Positions 1-7,822 of a stretch of DNA of 64,000 nt are shown piece after piece (positions within the stretch are counted from its first letter, which is position 1; each line of letters opens with the position of its first letter). Source of the DNA: Lactococcus nasutitermitis (GTDB taxonomy: Bacteria; Bacillota; Bacilli; Lactobacillales; Streptococcaceae); NCBI RefSeq assembly GCF_018403765.1, contig NZ_BOVQ01000005.1, positions 1 to 64,000 of the forward strand, read 5' to 3'. Under the pieces are notes generated by a model. That model was not told where the DNA came from. It saw only the letters and a program-made list of their open reading frames with translations, and did no database searches. Made by a program: the position numbers and the translations under genes.

Positions 1-1
1 A

Positions 2-448
2 ATCTTAAAAGGAAATTTCGCAAGTGTCGCAGGAAACTGGAAACAAGCCTCAACAAATGATATCATTCATATCAGCAGTAGTCCAGTAAGTTATGGTTCT
101 GGCACAGATAAAGTGCTAAGTTCTATTACGTTAGATCATCCAATACCTGGTGGAAATATTCACAATGGCTTTACCTCTGGTATAGTTGATGCAGCTGGTG
201 ATCATTATACAAGCTCTTATAGCACAGTAGCAAAAAGTGATGACACTTATTATGTGAGTGGTATCTTATCTGATTCATATAATGGAGTGGGACGGTGGCC
301 AGCTTTTAGTGTTATCTTTATTCCTAAAGGAATTGTCGGTGTACCAGGAAGCGATATTTCAAAAGACAGGATTGTAACCAGTTATCTTGCTAATCCAGAT
401 ACTCGACTTTCAACTACAACTAGTACAGCGGTTTGGTATAAACAATAA
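2..448 (+). CDS. 3' end of a DUF6287-type lactococcal protein (partial)
   Basis: The reading frame is open from the first bases of the window to the stop at 446-448, so only the C-terminal 148 residues are visible and the true start lies upstream. The visible part opens with a segment reading FASVAGNWKQAS, which resembles the G-x-F-S-x-V-A-G-x-W-K motif of DUF6287 domains, common in lactococcal and streptococcal lipoproteins and secreted proteins. The rest is rich in Ser, Thr, Tyr and Gly, as expected of an extracellular beta-rich domain. A GTG at 113 is not a credible start because it has no ribosome binding site and the homology begins before it. Function is unknown. It is followed by a bidirectional hairpin terminator. 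Confidence 0.6.
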   Translation: MLKGNFASVAGNWKQASTNDIIHISSSPVSYGSGTDKVLSSITLDHPIPGGNIHNGFTSGIVDAAGDHYTSSYSTVAKSDDTYYVSGILSDSYNGVGRWPAFSVIFIPKGIVGVPGSDISKDRIVTSYLANPDTRLSTTTSTAVWYKQ

Positions 449-450
449 AA

Positions 451-482
451 AATAACTTCCATCAAATTTGGTGGAAGTTATT
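451..482. terminator. bidirectional terminator between convergent genes
   Basis: AATAACTTCCA at 451-461 pairs with TGGAAGTTATT at 472-482, and the inner bases CAAATTTG continue the palindrome. The A-tract and T-tract on the two sides let it serve both the plus-strand gene ending at 448 and the minus-strand gene ending at 499. Confidence 0.8.
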
Positions 483-498
483 TTAATAAGAATACGAA

Positions 499-1209
499 TT
501 AAAATTTCAAAAATCCTGTATGATAAGAAATTGCTCCATTCAAATCATAAGTCAAGATTTTATCAAGTGAAGTATCAGCAAGCTCGCTATCCCAAGTCAT
601 AGCAGGATTTGAACCCTGTAGAGTTTTTCCATCAGCTGAAATATTTGCCGCATCTCCACAAATCATCATCTGACTTTCTTGCAAATAAAAACTTGCGTGT
701 CCGGGAGTGTGACCAGGTGTGAAAATAGTCTCAATGCCACCACAAAAGTCAAGAACTTCGCCATCTTTGAGCGTTTTATTGACAGGAAGTTGAGCAACAG
801 CAAAACCATCTTTGAGCATCGTGTAAAAAGGTAAATCATTATCTGTGAAACTACCATCTCGTTTTTTCTGTTCCAATTTATCCAGTTTCGTTGGCACTTT
901 GCGCCCGTCAATAAAGGCAGCGTCCACTTCATGAGCATAAACCTTAGCCTGAGGAGCCAGAGCCAACAGTTCACGACAACCACCGATGTGGTCAACGTCT
1001 TGGTGCGTCAAAATAATATCTGTCACATTAGAAATATCAAATCCAGCTTTTGTTATCTCATCAACAATAAAAGAGGCAGTATGAGGAAATCCTGTATCAA
1101 ATAGTACAAGATGACTATTATCCCAAGTCAATGTTGGATAAATAATCGAAAAATTATCTCCACGGGGAATTTTTACTTCTAACATTTCTACATTTTCTGC
1201 AATTTTCAT
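499..1209 (-). CDS. MBL-fold metallo-hydrolase
   Basis: Predicted zinc-dependent hydrolase of the metallo-beta-lactamase superfamily, 236 aa, cytosolic. The metal-binding signature THQDVDHIGG is at about residues 68-77, followed by a second metal ligand region TPGHTPGHASFY and ICGDAAN, as in AHL-lactonase/glyoxalase-II-like members. The substrate cannot be read from the sequence. The start is the ATG at 1209, which has GAAAGGA about 6 nt upstream. A TTG at 1224 in the same frame lies before that site and is rejected. The gene is monocistronic, convergent with the DUF6287 gene and divergent from purH. Confidence 0.85.
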   Translation of the reverse strand: MKIAENVEMLEVKIPRGDNFSIIYPTLTWDNSHLVLFDTGFPHTASFIVDEITKAGFDISNVTDIILTHQDVDHIGGCRELLALAPQAKVYAHEVDAAFIDGRKVPTKLDKLEQKKRDGSFTDNDLPFYTMLKDGFAVAQLPVNKTLKDGEVLDFCGGIETIFTPGHTPGHASFYLQESQMMICGDAANISADGKTLQGSNPAMTWDSELADTSLDKILTYDLNGAISYHTGFLKF

Positions 1210-1243
1210 ATTTTTTCCTTTCAAAGAGAAGTTTCATAATTTC

Positions 1244-1249
1244 ATTATA
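1244..1249 (-). promoter_or_regulatory. -10 element of the MBL-fold gene
   Basis: TATAAT on the minus strand, with a transcription start expected near 1237, 28 nt before the ATG. No convincing -35 was found 17 bp upstream. Confidence 0.45.
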
Positions 1250-1295
1250 AAATAATTTTTCATAAAAAGTAAAATTGACAAACTTTGGAAAATAT

Positions 1296-1397
1296 ATTTT
1301 TGACAGAACTGCTGTAGGAGGTAGAGAATTTATTCTCAGCCTTCTCGGACAGAGTGAACTTATAGCGAAGTTGTAATTTTATATCTCTGTCAAAAAA
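1296..1397 (-). repeat. 100-bp repeat with TTTTTGACAG ends, copy A
   Basis: Begins TTTTTGACAG and ends CTGTCAAAAA, so its ends are inverted repeats. The body (CTAGAGAATTTATTCTCAGC core, then a CTTCTCGGACAG block and a GTGAACTTATA block) matches the reverse complement of the copy at 5234-5332 almost base for base, with a short relative at 1489-1541. It lies directly upstream of the purH PurBox. No coding capacity; either a very small non-autonomous element or an intergenic repeat family. Confidence 0.75.
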
Positions 1398-1398
1398 T

Positions 1399-1411
1399 AT
1401 TTCCGAACAAT
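1399..1411 (+). promoter_or_regulatory. PurBox of purH (PurR activator site)
   Basis: ATTTCCGAACAAT matches the lactococcal PurBox consensus AWWWCCGAACWWT exactly. Its centre, 1405, is 64 bases before the first base of the purH -10 and about 76 before the inferred transcription start. This is the spacing known for PurR-activated lactococcal purine promoters and is shared with purD and purK here. Confidence 0.85.
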
Positions 1412-1450
1412 AAATCTAAAAAAAGGAAATTAAAACACCCATAACTTCCT

Positions 1451-1463
1451 ATTTCCAAACAAT
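1451..1463 (+). promoter_or_regulatory. second, imperfect PurBox in front of purH
   Basis: ATTTCCAAACAAT differs from the PurBox consensus only by A for G in the CCGAAC core. It sits 52 bp after the perfect box, just upstream of the -10. It may be a weak second PurR site; this is inference from the motif alone. Confidence 0.45.
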
Positions 1464-1468
1464 CACGG

Positions 1469-1474
1469 TAAAAT
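1469..1474 (+). promoter_or_regulatory. -10 element of purH
   Basis: TAAAAT with no good -35, as expected for an activator-dependent promoter. Transcription is expected to start near 1481, leaving a leader of about 87 nt that contains the short repeat copy at 1489-1541. Confidence 0.6.
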
Positions 1475-1488
1475 AAGAGTATCAAAAG

Positions 1489-1541
1489 TTTTTGACAGGC
1501 TGAGAATAAATTCTCTAGTTTTTTGACAGTTCTGTCAAAAA
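1489..1541 (+). repeat. short derivative of the TTTTTGACAG repeat, copy C
   Basis: Starts TTTTTGACAG, carries the core GCTGAGAATAAATTCTCTAG in the orientation of copy B, and ends CTGTCAAAAA. About 45 bp of the full-length body is missing. It lies inside the expected purH leader, and TTTTTTGACAGTTCTGTCAA near its end could itself fold. Confidence 0.65.
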
Positions 1542-1567
1542 TATTTTTCAAAAGAAAGTAGGAAATC

Positions 1568-3124
1568 ATGGCAAAAAGAGCGCTTATCAGTGTTTCAGAC
1601 AAAACAGGAATTGCAAGTTTTTCGTCAAATTTGACGCAACTCGGCTGGGAGATTATCTCAACTGGAGGGACAAAAAAAACACTTGATGAAGCTGGCATCA
1701 AAACGCTTGCTATCGAAGAGGTTACAGACTTTCCAGAAATGATGGACGGTCGTGTCAAAACTTTGCATCCACTGATTCACGGAGGACTTTTGGGACGACG
1801 TGATATTCCCGAACATTTGGAAGCGATGACAGCGCACAATATCCAACCGATTGACCTCGTCGTTGTCAATCTTTATCCTTTCAAAGAAACCTTGCTCGCA
1901 GGAGGCAGCTACGATGAAATGATTGAAAAAATCGACATTGGAGGCCCGTCCATGCTCCGCTCTGCTGCGAAAAATCATGCTTTTGTGACCGTTTTGACAG
2001 ACCCATCAGACTATGAAAAAGTTTTGATAGAACTGTCAAAAAATGGTGAGACCACATTAGAGACGAGAAAAGCGCTCGCCGCCAAAGTTTTCCGCCATAC
2101 AGCCAGCTACGATGCACTCATTGCCCAGTACCTTGGCAATCAGATAGGCGAAAAAGACCCAGAAAGCACTACTTTGACTTACGGTGTCAATCAACGTTTG
2201 CGTTACGGAGAAAATCCTCAACAGGGTGCTGTCTTCTACCAAACGGCACTTCCAACGAGCTACTCGATTGCCGAAGCCAAACAACTTAACGGCAAAGTTC
2301 TCAGTTTTAATAACATTCGTGACGCTGATGCAGCGATAAAAATTGCGCGCGATTTTACGGAGAAACCAACAGTTGTTGCTCTCAAACACATGAATCCTTG
2401 CGGTATCGGGACAGCGGATAGCATAGAAAAAGCTTGGGATTATGCTTACGAAGCAGATTCTGTGTCGATTTTTGGCGGGATTGTCGTCCTCAATCGAGAA
2501 GTTGATGCAGCCACCGCTGAAAAAATGCACCCAATTTTCCTTGAAATTATCATTGCGCCAAGCTATTCAGAAGAAGCCCTAAAAATCCTTACCACGAAAA
2601 AGAAGAATCTCCGGATTCTCCAACTTGACTTTTCACAAGCAGAGGCAAGTAAAAAAGAAATGGAATACACGGGCGTTCTCGGTGGACTTCTCGTGCAACA
2701 ACAAGATGTGATTGAAGAAAATCCTGAAAATTGGACAGTTGCCACACAAACACAAGCCAGCACACAACAATTTGAGGCCCTAAAATTCGCTTGGAAAGCA
2801 GTCAAATTTGTCAAAGCAAACGGCATTATCGTAACGAACGAGCATCAGACACTTGGTGTCGGTCCTGGACAAACAAACCGCGTCGGTTCAGTCAAAATCG
2901 CTCTCGAAGCAGCTGCAACACATGGAAATCTCACAGAAAATGGCGCTGTTCTCGCTTCGGACGCATTCTTCCCATTTGCCGACAATATTGATGAAATCGC
3001 AAAAGCAGGTATCACAGCAATTATCCAACCCGGTGGCTCAATCCGCGACCAGGAAGTCATTGATGCTTGTGATAAATATGGGATTGCCATGATTTTCACC
3101 AATGTCCGTCATTTCAGACATTAA
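1568..3124 (+). CDS. purH: Bifunctional AICAR transformylase / IMP cyclohydrolase
   Basis: Catalyses the last two steps of de novo IMP synthesis: formyl transfer from 10-formyl-THF to AICAR, then ring closure. At 518 aa it has the normal length. The N-terminal MGS-like cyclohydrolase domain (about 1-140) shows [14 protein letters not shown] and [11 protein letters not shown]. The transformylase domain shows [28 protein letters not shown] and [10 protein letters not shown]. The start at 1568 has an AAGTAGGA site upstream. It has its own PurR-controlled promoter rather than being part of a long pur operon. Codons at 2022-2042 contain one of the window's scattered TTTTGAYAG...CTGTCAAAA palindromes, read as L-I-E-L-S-K. 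Confidence 0.97.
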   Translation: MAKRALISVSDKTGIASFSSNLTQLGWEIISTGGTKKTLDEAGIKTLAIEEVTDFPEMMDGRVKTLHPLIHGGLLGRRDIPEHLEAMTAHNIQPIDLVVVNLYPFKETLLAGGSYDEMIEKIDIGGPSMLRSAAKNHAFVTVLTDPSDYEKVLIELSKNGETTLETRKALAAKVFRHTASYDALIAQYLGNQIGEKDPESTTLTYGVNQRLRYGENPQQGAVFYQTALPTSYSIAEAKQLNGKVLSFNNIRDADAAIKIARDFTEKPTVVALKHMNPCGIGTADSIEKAWDYAYEADSVSIFGGIVVLNREVDAATAEKMHPIFLEIIIAPSYSEEALKILTTKKKNLRILQLDFSQAEASKKEMEYTGVLGGLLVQQQDVIEENPENWTVATQTQASTQQFEALKFAWKAVKFVKANGIIVTNEHQTLGVGPGQTNRVGSVKIALEAAATHGNLTENGAVLASDAFFPFADNIDEIAKAGITAIIQPGGSIRDQEVIDACDKYGIAMIFTNVRHFRH

Positions 3125-3163
3125 AAAATAAAAAAATTTAAGACAGATTTTTTCAATAAAATT

Positions 3164-3172
3164 TGTTAAAAT
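3164..3172 (+). promoter_or_regulatory. extended -10 promoter giving a probable leaderless mRNA
   Basis: TG at 3164-3165, one base, then TAAAAT at 3167-3172. The expected start of transcription, about 7 nt later, coincides with the ATG at 3179. No Shine-Dalgarno sequence is visible before that ATG. Confidence 0.45.
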
Positions 3173-3178
3173 AAAGCC

Positions 3179-3871
3179 ATGACAGTATTACTTTTTGACA
3201 TTGATAACACACTTTTAGACTTTGATAAAGCCGAATACAATGCACTTGGCAAGCTTTTTGCAAGCTATCATATCACAGATACACAGGAAAATAGAAGCAT
3301 TTATTCTCAGGTGAATAAAGGATTGTGGCGCAGACACGAAGCCGAAGAAATCTCCAGACAAGAACTCCTTTCAACACGCTTTATTAAAGCCTTTGAAGCA
3401 CTCGGCGCATCCGCAGACAAGGACGGTTATAGCATTGACCTTGAATATGAGCATTTTTTGTCACAAGGACATGAGTTGATGGGACACGCTTCAGAGCTAT
3501 TAACCGCGCTTTCCTCTCAACATCAAGAGATGTATATCGTGAGTAATGGCACTTCACGTGTCTCTCGGCCAAGGATTGTTGAGTCAGGCATTTCCTCTTA
3601 TTTTCAAGAAATATTTATCAGCGAAGAAGTCGGGGCACACAAGCCAGCAAAAGCTTTCTTTGACTATGTTTTTGGACATATTGACCATGCAAATGAGAAA
3701 GAATTTGCGATTGTCGGTGATTCATTGACGACAGATATTCAAGGTGGAAAAAATGCAGGGATTAAAACCATTTGGTACAATCCGAAACATTTGCAAATGA
3801 ACGGTTCAGTCATTCCTGATGTACAGATTGAAGATTTATTAGAAATTACCCAACTTATCAACTACAAGTAA
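3179..3871 (+). CDS. YjjG-family HAD phosphatase (noncanonical nucleotidase)
   Basis: HAD-superfamily hydrolase, 230 aa. Motif I is FDIDNTLLDF (residues about 6-15, nucleophile DxD), motif II IVSNGT, motif III lysine in HKPAKAFF and motif IV VGDSLTTDIQGG. The order and the N-T-L-L-D-F sequence fit the YjjG/YfnB group, which dephosphorylates pyrimidine and noncanonical nucleoside monophosphates. Assignment of substrate is by family only. It lies alone between purH and purD and ends just before the purD PurBox. No ribosome binding site precedes the ATG, and a TG-extended -10 directly abuts it. Confidence 0.85.
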   Translation: MTVLLFDIDNTLLDFDKAEYNALGKLFASYHITDTQENRSIYSQVNKGLWRRHEAEEISRQELLSTRFIKAFEALGASADKDGYSIDLEYEHFLSQGHELMGHASELLTALSSQHQEMYIVSNGTSRVSRPRIVESGISSYFQEIFISEEVGAHKPAKAFFDYVFGHIDHANEKEFAIVGDSLTTDIQGGKNAGIKTIWYNPKHLQMNGSVIPDVQIEDLLEITQLINYK

Positions 3872-3885
3872 AAAGAGAAAAAGCT

Positions 3886-3898
3886 ATTTCCGAACAAT
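3886..3898 (+). promoter_or_regulatory. PurBox of purD
   Basis: ATTTCCGAACAAT, an exact consensus match, centre 3892, again 64 bases before the first base of the -10 (3956). It is embedded in the longer symmetrical context CTATTT...AAATAG. Confidence 0.85.
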
Positions 3899-3913
3899 AA
3901 AATAGTTAAAATT

Positions 3914-3944
3914 GAGAAAGTTCCTTTGGGACTTTTTCTTTTTG
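3914..3944 (+). terminator. terminator after the HAD gene, inside the purD control region
   Basis: AAAGTTCC and GGGACTTT form the stem, followed by a T-rich tract ending TTTTTCTTTTT. It lies between the purD PurBox and the purD -10, so it can end HAD transcription without blocking purD. Confidence 0.7.
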
Positions 3945-3955
3945 GCGCTTTATTT

Positions 3956-3961
3956 TAAGAT
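3956..3961 (+). promoter_or_regulatory. -10 element of purD
   Basis: TAAGAT with no recognisable -35. Transcription is expected near 3968, placing the PurBox centre at about -76. Confidence 0.55.
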
Positions 3962-3988
3962 AGAACTAGAAGAACTGTGAGGTGAAAA

Positions 3989-5233
3989 ATGAAGTTTTTA
4001 GTAATTGGTAGCGGAGGTAGAGAGCATTCACTAGCTAAGAAATTTAGTGAAAGTCCTTTGATAGAGCAGGTTTATTGTGCGCCGGGTAATGTGGGCATGA
4101 CACGAGATGGGATTAAAACGATAGCTATTTCCGAACTTGATAATGAAAAACTTGTCAAATTTGCGCAAAAGGAGAACATTGACTTAACATTTGTAGGTCC
4201 TGAAACAGCTCTTGTCAATGGCGTAGCTGATGCCTTTGAAAATGCAGGATTACGCATTTTTGGACCTAAAAAAGCCGCAGCTGAGATTGAGGGGAGCAAG
4301 GATTTTGCCAAATCTTTAATGAAAAAATATGCGGTACCGACCGCAGATTATGCGACCTTTACAGCTTTAACGCCAGCGCTTGATTATGTTCGAGAAAAAG
4401 GTGCGCCGATTGTGATTAAAGCAGATGGCCTGGTAGCTGGAAAAGGGGTCACAGTGGCTTTTGAACTTGCGGTGGCTGAAAAAGCTTTGCAAGATATTTT
4501 TAGTGATGAAAATGGCAAAGTGGTTATTGAGGAATTTTTGGATGGTGAGGAGTTCTCATTGTTCAGTTTTGTCCACGATGGACGGATTTATCCGATGCCG
4601 ATTGCGCAAGATCATAAGCGCGCCTTTGATGGTGATAAAGGGCCAAATACAGGCGGAATGGGCGCTTATTGTCCTGTAAGTCACATTTCACAAGATGTGA
4701 TTGATGAGGCGATTGAAAAAGTTGTCAAGCCAACGGTTGGGGGACTGATTGCTGAGGGACGGAGTTTCACGGGCGTGCTTTACGCAGGACTGATACTGAC
4801 AAAGACAGGAGAGGTCAAGACGATTGAGTTTAATGCGCGCTTTGGCGATCCTGAGACACAGGTCGTATTGCCACGTTTGACGAGTGATTTGGCGCAAGCG
4901 TTGCTTGATATTTTGGACGGACGTGAGCCAGAATTAACTTGGCTGGAACATAGTGTGACACTTGGTGTTGTGGTTGCTTCAGACGGCTATCCTGCAAGTG
5001 CGACAAAGGGTGTGATTTTGCCTGACATCCCTCATGATTTGGATGTTTATTATGCTGGTGTGGCTGACAATGAAGCAGGACAACTTGTAAGCAATGGTGG
5101 ACGCGTTTATCTAGTTGCTGAGACGGGAGCTGATGTAGCGAAGACGCAGCAGGCAGTTTATGGAAAATTAGATAAATTGGACAATACAGGGCTATTTTAT
5201 CGGCATGATATTGGGGCAAAAGCTGTGAAATAA
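3989..5233 (+). CDS. purD: Phosphoribosylamine-glycine ligase (GAR synthetase)
   Basis: ATP-grasp enzyme joining glycine to phosphoribosylamine, the second step of de novo purine synthesis; 414 aa, normal length. Motifs in order are GSGGREHS (N-domain), IKADGLVAGKGV (ATP-grasp), HKRAFDGDKGPNTGGMGAY and FNARFGDPETQ (metal and phosphate ligands). The ATG at 3989 follows GAGGTG. First gene of the lactococcal purDEK arrangement, but here it is separated from purE by a repeat and a decayed HAD gene, and purK has its own promoter. Confidence 0.97.
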   Translation: MKFLVIGSGGREHSLAKKFSESPLIEQVYCAPGNVGMTRDGIKTIAISELDNEKLVKFAQKENIDLTFVGPETALVNGVADAFENAGLRIFGPKKAAAEIEGSKDFAKSLMKKYAVPTADYATFTALTPALDYVREKGAPIVIKADGLVAGKGVTVAFELAVAEKALQDIFSDENGKVVIEEFLDGEEFSLFSFVHDGRIYPMPIAQDHKRAFDGDKGPNTGGMGAYCPVSHISQDVIDEAIEKVVKPTVGGLIAEGRSFTGVLYAGLILTKTGEVKTIEFNARFGDPETQVVLPRLTSDLAQALLDILDGREPELTWLEHSVTLGVVVASDGYPASATKGVILPDIPHDLDVYYAGVADNEAGQLVSNGGRVYLVAETGADVAKTQQAVYGKLDKLDNTGLFYRHDIGAKAVK

Positions 5234-5332
5234 TTTTTGACAGGGTACAAACTTACAACTTCGTTATAAGTTCACCCTGTCCGAGAAGGCTGAGAATAAA
5301 TTCTCTAGCCCCTTCGGCAGCCCTGTCAAAAA
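5234..5332 (+). repeat. 100-bp repeat with TTTTTGACAG ends, copy B
   Basis: Begins TTTTTGACAG immediately after the purD stop and ends CTGTCAAAAA. It is nearly identical to the reverse complement of copy A (1296-1397), including the TCGTTATAAGTTCACCCTGT and GCTGAGAATAAATTCTCTAG blocks. Its right end abuts the truncated HAD gene. Confidence 0.75.
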
Positions 5333-5343
5333 GTGAGAATGAG

Positions 5344-5976
5344 TTGATTTTTGCATCAGCACGTCCTATTCGTGATATGTTGCCCTTGCTTTCGGACTTT
5401 CCAGATAATTTTTTGATTGGTGGTAACGGTTCGATTGTTCGGAATAAGGGAAAGATTGAAGTGGTTCAAACGATTGACTTTGACGATTTTGAACAAATCA
5501 AGGAGTTGATTAAACAGCATGATTTGGATTATTTGGTGGATTCAGATTGGAATTATTCACTGAGAAATCGAAATGATAAAAAAGCAAACATTAATGAAAA
5601 AGTTGATGCAGGTCGTTTAGCTAAAAATGTACTTTTGATAGAGCTGTCAGAAATTATCAAGTGCAATTTATTAAATGTGGAGCCATCAAAAATTTTGACA
5701 GAACTGTCAAAACTTAATGTCGAGATTGTCCAGCATGAAAATACAGCATCACTTGATATCACAGCAAAAAACATCAATAAATACAGAACATTTCGCGACT
5801 ATTTTCCAGAAGAAGCTTATATCGCTTTTGGCAATGATACCAATGATGTAGAATTACTGAAACACGCAGCGCTATCTGTCGCTGTTGGCAAAAACCGAAC
5901 ATTAGAGTTCGCAGATATCCATGTCAATAAAAATAAAATTTTAGATGTTCTAAAGGAGAAAAAATGGCAGAATTAG
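5344..5976 (+). pseudogene. 5'-truncated HAD (Cof/IIB-type) hydrolase
   Basis: The frame begins in the middle of a HAD IIB domain: FASARPIRDM corresponds to the motif II region (usually T-S-G/A-R), followed by the cap domain, then the motif IV region FGNDTNDVELL. The N-terminal 40 or so residues with the essential D-x-D-G-T nucleophile are absent, replaced by repeat copy B. The frame runs open through the end of the repeat with no ribosome binding site and only a TTG at 5344, so an active product is unlikely. The 3' end overlaps purE by 13 bp. Two in-frame TTTTGAYAG palindromes occur at 5633 and 5693. Confidence 0.75.
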
Positions 5977-6449
5977 CAATTATTATGGGCTCAAGCTCAG
6001 ATTGGACAACAATGAAATGTGCGGCAGACTTGTTGGACGATTTTGGCGTAGAATATGATAAAAAGGTCGTTTCAGCACATCGTACGCCAGAACTCATGGC
6101 AGAATTCGCCCACGGTGCGCGCGCAGCAGGTTACAAAGTAATTATCGCAGGTGCGGGCGGAGCTGCGCATTTGCCAGGAATGGTCGCCGCGCAAACGACA
6201 GTCCCTGTGATTGGAGTGCCTGTAAAGTCACGTGCGCTATCAGGACTTGACAGTTTGTATTCGATTGTCCAAATGCCAGCTGGTGTCCCCGTAGCAACGA
6301 TGGCGATTGGCGAGAGCGGTGCGAAAAATGCAGCACTCTTTGCAGTACAAATGTTAGCAGTTCATGATGAAGCTTTGCATAAAAAACTGATTGACTACCG
6401 TGAAGCAGCGAAAAAAATGGTTGAAATTTCCAATGGACAGCTGATTTGA
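5964..6449 (+). CDS. purE: N5-carboxyaminoimidazole ribonucleotide mutase
   Basis: Class I PurE, converting N5-CAIR (made by PurK) to CAIR; 161 aa, typical. Visible motifs are GSSSDWTTM near the N-terminus, SAHRTPE and the glycine-rich [12 protein letters not shown]. The ATG at 5964 follows AAAGGAG with 6-nt spacing and overlaps the end of the HAD remnant. It is expected to be read from the purD promoter through 730 bp of repeat plus pseudogene, since no separate promoter was seen. Confidence 0.96.
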   Translation: MAELAIIMGSSSDWTTMKCAADLLDDFGVEYDKKVVSAHRTPELMAEFAHGARAAGYKVIIAGAGGAAHLPGMVAAQTTVPVIGVPVKSRALSGLDSLYSIVQMPAGVPVATMAIGESGAKNAALFAVQMLAVHDEALHKKLIDYREAAKKMVEISNGQLI

Positions 6450-6479
6450 TTTTTGATAGCTTTATCAAAAAAATAAGTA

Positions 6480-6492
6480 AAATCCGAACATT
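6480..6492 (+). promoter_or_regulatory. PurBox of purK, overlapping a terminator hairpin
   Basis: AAATCCGAACATT matches the PurBox consensus. Its centre (6486) is 64 bases before the first base of the purK -10, exactly as at purH and purD. Its CCGAA is also the left arm of the hairpin at 6484-6507. Confidence 0.8.
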
Positions 6493-6507
6493 GTTTCGGC
6501 TTTTTTA
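6484..6507 (+). terminator. short terminator-like hairpin after purE
   Basis: CCGAA at 6484-6488 pairs with TTCGG at 6495-6499, followed by CTTTTTT. The stem is short, so termination may be partial, letting purE transcripts continue into purK. Confidence 0.5.
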
Positions 6508-6549
6508 AACTTTGACAGCTTTGTCAAAAATATTTCCGAACAAAAGAAT

Positions 6550-6555
6550 TATAAT
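6550..6555 (+). promoter_or_regulatory. -10 element of purK (with a PurBox-like site at 6532)
   Basis: TATAAT at 6550-6555, with transcription expected near 6562. A second PurBox-like sequence, ATTTCCGAACAAA, at 6532-6544 lies right against the -10. It misses the final T and is badly placed for activation, so it could be neutral or repressive. Confidence 0.6.
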
Positions 6556-6592
6556 AAAAGTATAGAAAAAACGCTAAACGGAGGTTTGCAAA

Positions 6593-7690
6593 GTGGCAAA
6601 TAGGAAGAAAATAATCGGAATTATTGGTGGCGGTCAACTCGGTCAAATGATGGCTATTTCCGCACAATATATGGGACACAAAGTGATTACGCTTGACCCA
6701 AATTCCCACTGTTCGGCGGCAAAAGTGAGCGATGAGATGATTGTTGCGGATTATGAAGATGTTGAAGCGCTCCTCAAGCTGGCTTATGCCTGTGATGTGA
6801 TTACTTATGAGTTTGAAAATGTCTCCGCCACAGCGCTCCATGAAATCGAAGATTGTGTCAGTATTCCGCAGGGGATTCAGATGCTCGAAATCACGCAAAA
6901 TCGCCGTTTTGAGAAAGAATTCCTCGCGAGTACAGCTGTAAAAATCGCTCCTTGGAAATTGATAAGTTCTGCTCAAGATTTGCCATCAGAAGTGACTAAA
7001 AAACAAGTTTTGAAGACGACAACAGGAGGTTATGATGGACATGGGCAGGTCGTTTTGCGGACAAACGCAGATTTAGTAGAGGCACGTGATTTGGCGGACC
7101 ATGCGGAATGTGTTTTGGAAGATTTTGTTTCTTTTGAACGCGAGATTTCAGTGGTTATCAGTGGGAATGGCAAAGATTTCGTCACTTTTCCATTGTGTGA
7201 AAATGAACATTGGGAAAATATCTTGCATCAGACGATTGTTCCCGCGCGCGTCAGTCCAGAAATCGCTGAAAAAGCCCGCCAAATGGCGCTTGATATTGCT
7301 GAAAAGCTAGAGTTATCAGGTACTTTGTGCGTAGAGATGTTTTTGAGCGCAGACGGCGAAATCTTTGTGAATGAATTAGCGCCAAGACCACATAACAGTG
7401 GACATTTCAGCATTGAAGCTTGTGATTTTTCACAATTTGATTTGCATATTAAGGGAATTTTGGGAGAAAAATTACCTGAACCAGAACTTTTGAAGTCTGC
7501 AATAATGCTGAATATTCTTGGACAACATCTTGCACCGAGTGCCTCCCTGCTTGAAAGTCACCCTGACTGGCACATTCATGATTATGGTAAACCCGAAGCC
7601 AAGCACAATCGGAAAATGGGGCACGTCACAATTTTGACAGATGATTTTGAGCAAACACTAGAAGAAATCAAAGCAACGAATATTTGGTAA
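6593..7690 (+). CDS. purK: N5-carboxyaminoimidazole ribonucleotide synthase
   Basis: ATP-grasp enzyme carboxylating AIR with bicarbonate to N5-CAIR, which PurE then rearranges; 365 aa, typical. Motifs are GIIGGGQLGQMM at the N-terminus, TYEFENV, TTTGGYDGHGQ and NELAPRPHNSGH. The start is the GTG at 6593, preceded by GGAGG with 8-nt spacing; no ATG in this frame is better placed. It has its own PurR-type promoter, and the strong hairpin after it ends the pur block. Confidence 0.96.
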   Translation: MANRKKIIGIIGGGQLGQMMAISAQYMGHKVITLDPNSHCSAAKVSDEMIVADYEDVEALLKLAYACDVITYEFENVSATALHEIEDCVSIPQGIQMLEITQNRRFEKEFLASTAVKIAPWKLISSAQDLPSEVTKKQVLKTTTGGYDGHGQVVLRTNADLVEARDLADHAECVLEDFVSFEREISVVISGNGKDFVTFPLCENEHWENILHQTIVPARVSPEIAEKARQMALDIAEKLELSGTLCVEMFLSADGEIFVNELAPRPHNSGHFSIEACDFSQFDLHIKGILGEKLPEPELLKSAIMLNILGQHLAPSASLLESHPDWHIHDYGKPEAKHNRKMGHVTILTDDFEQTLEEIKATNIW

Positions 7691-7698
7691 TAATTATA

Positions 7699-7731
7699 AA
7701 AATTTTTGATAAAACTATCAAAAATTTTTTC
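7699..7731 (+). terminator. terminator after purK
   Basis: AAAATTTTTGATA and its complement TATCAAAAATTTT form a long AT-rich stem followed by a T-run. The central part is another member of the TTTTGAYAR palindrome family. Confidence 0.7.
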
Positions 7732-7781
7732 GTTTTTAAGTTTGAAACTTATTCCAAAATGAAATCGTTTTCTAAGAAAAA

Positions 7782-7790
7782 TGTTATAAT
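7782..7790 (+). promoter_or_regulatory. extended -10 promoter of the ROK kinase gene
   Basis: TG at 7782-7783, one base, then a perfect TATAAT at 7785-7790, 32 nt before the ATG. Confidence 0.7.
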
Positions 7791-7822
7791 AAAAAGAGTA
7801 CAATAAGAAAGCGAGTGAAATT

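Noticed and set aside
1390-1758. Minus-strand frame opposite the purH start
   Set aside because: Shadow of purH and its promoter region with no ribosome site.
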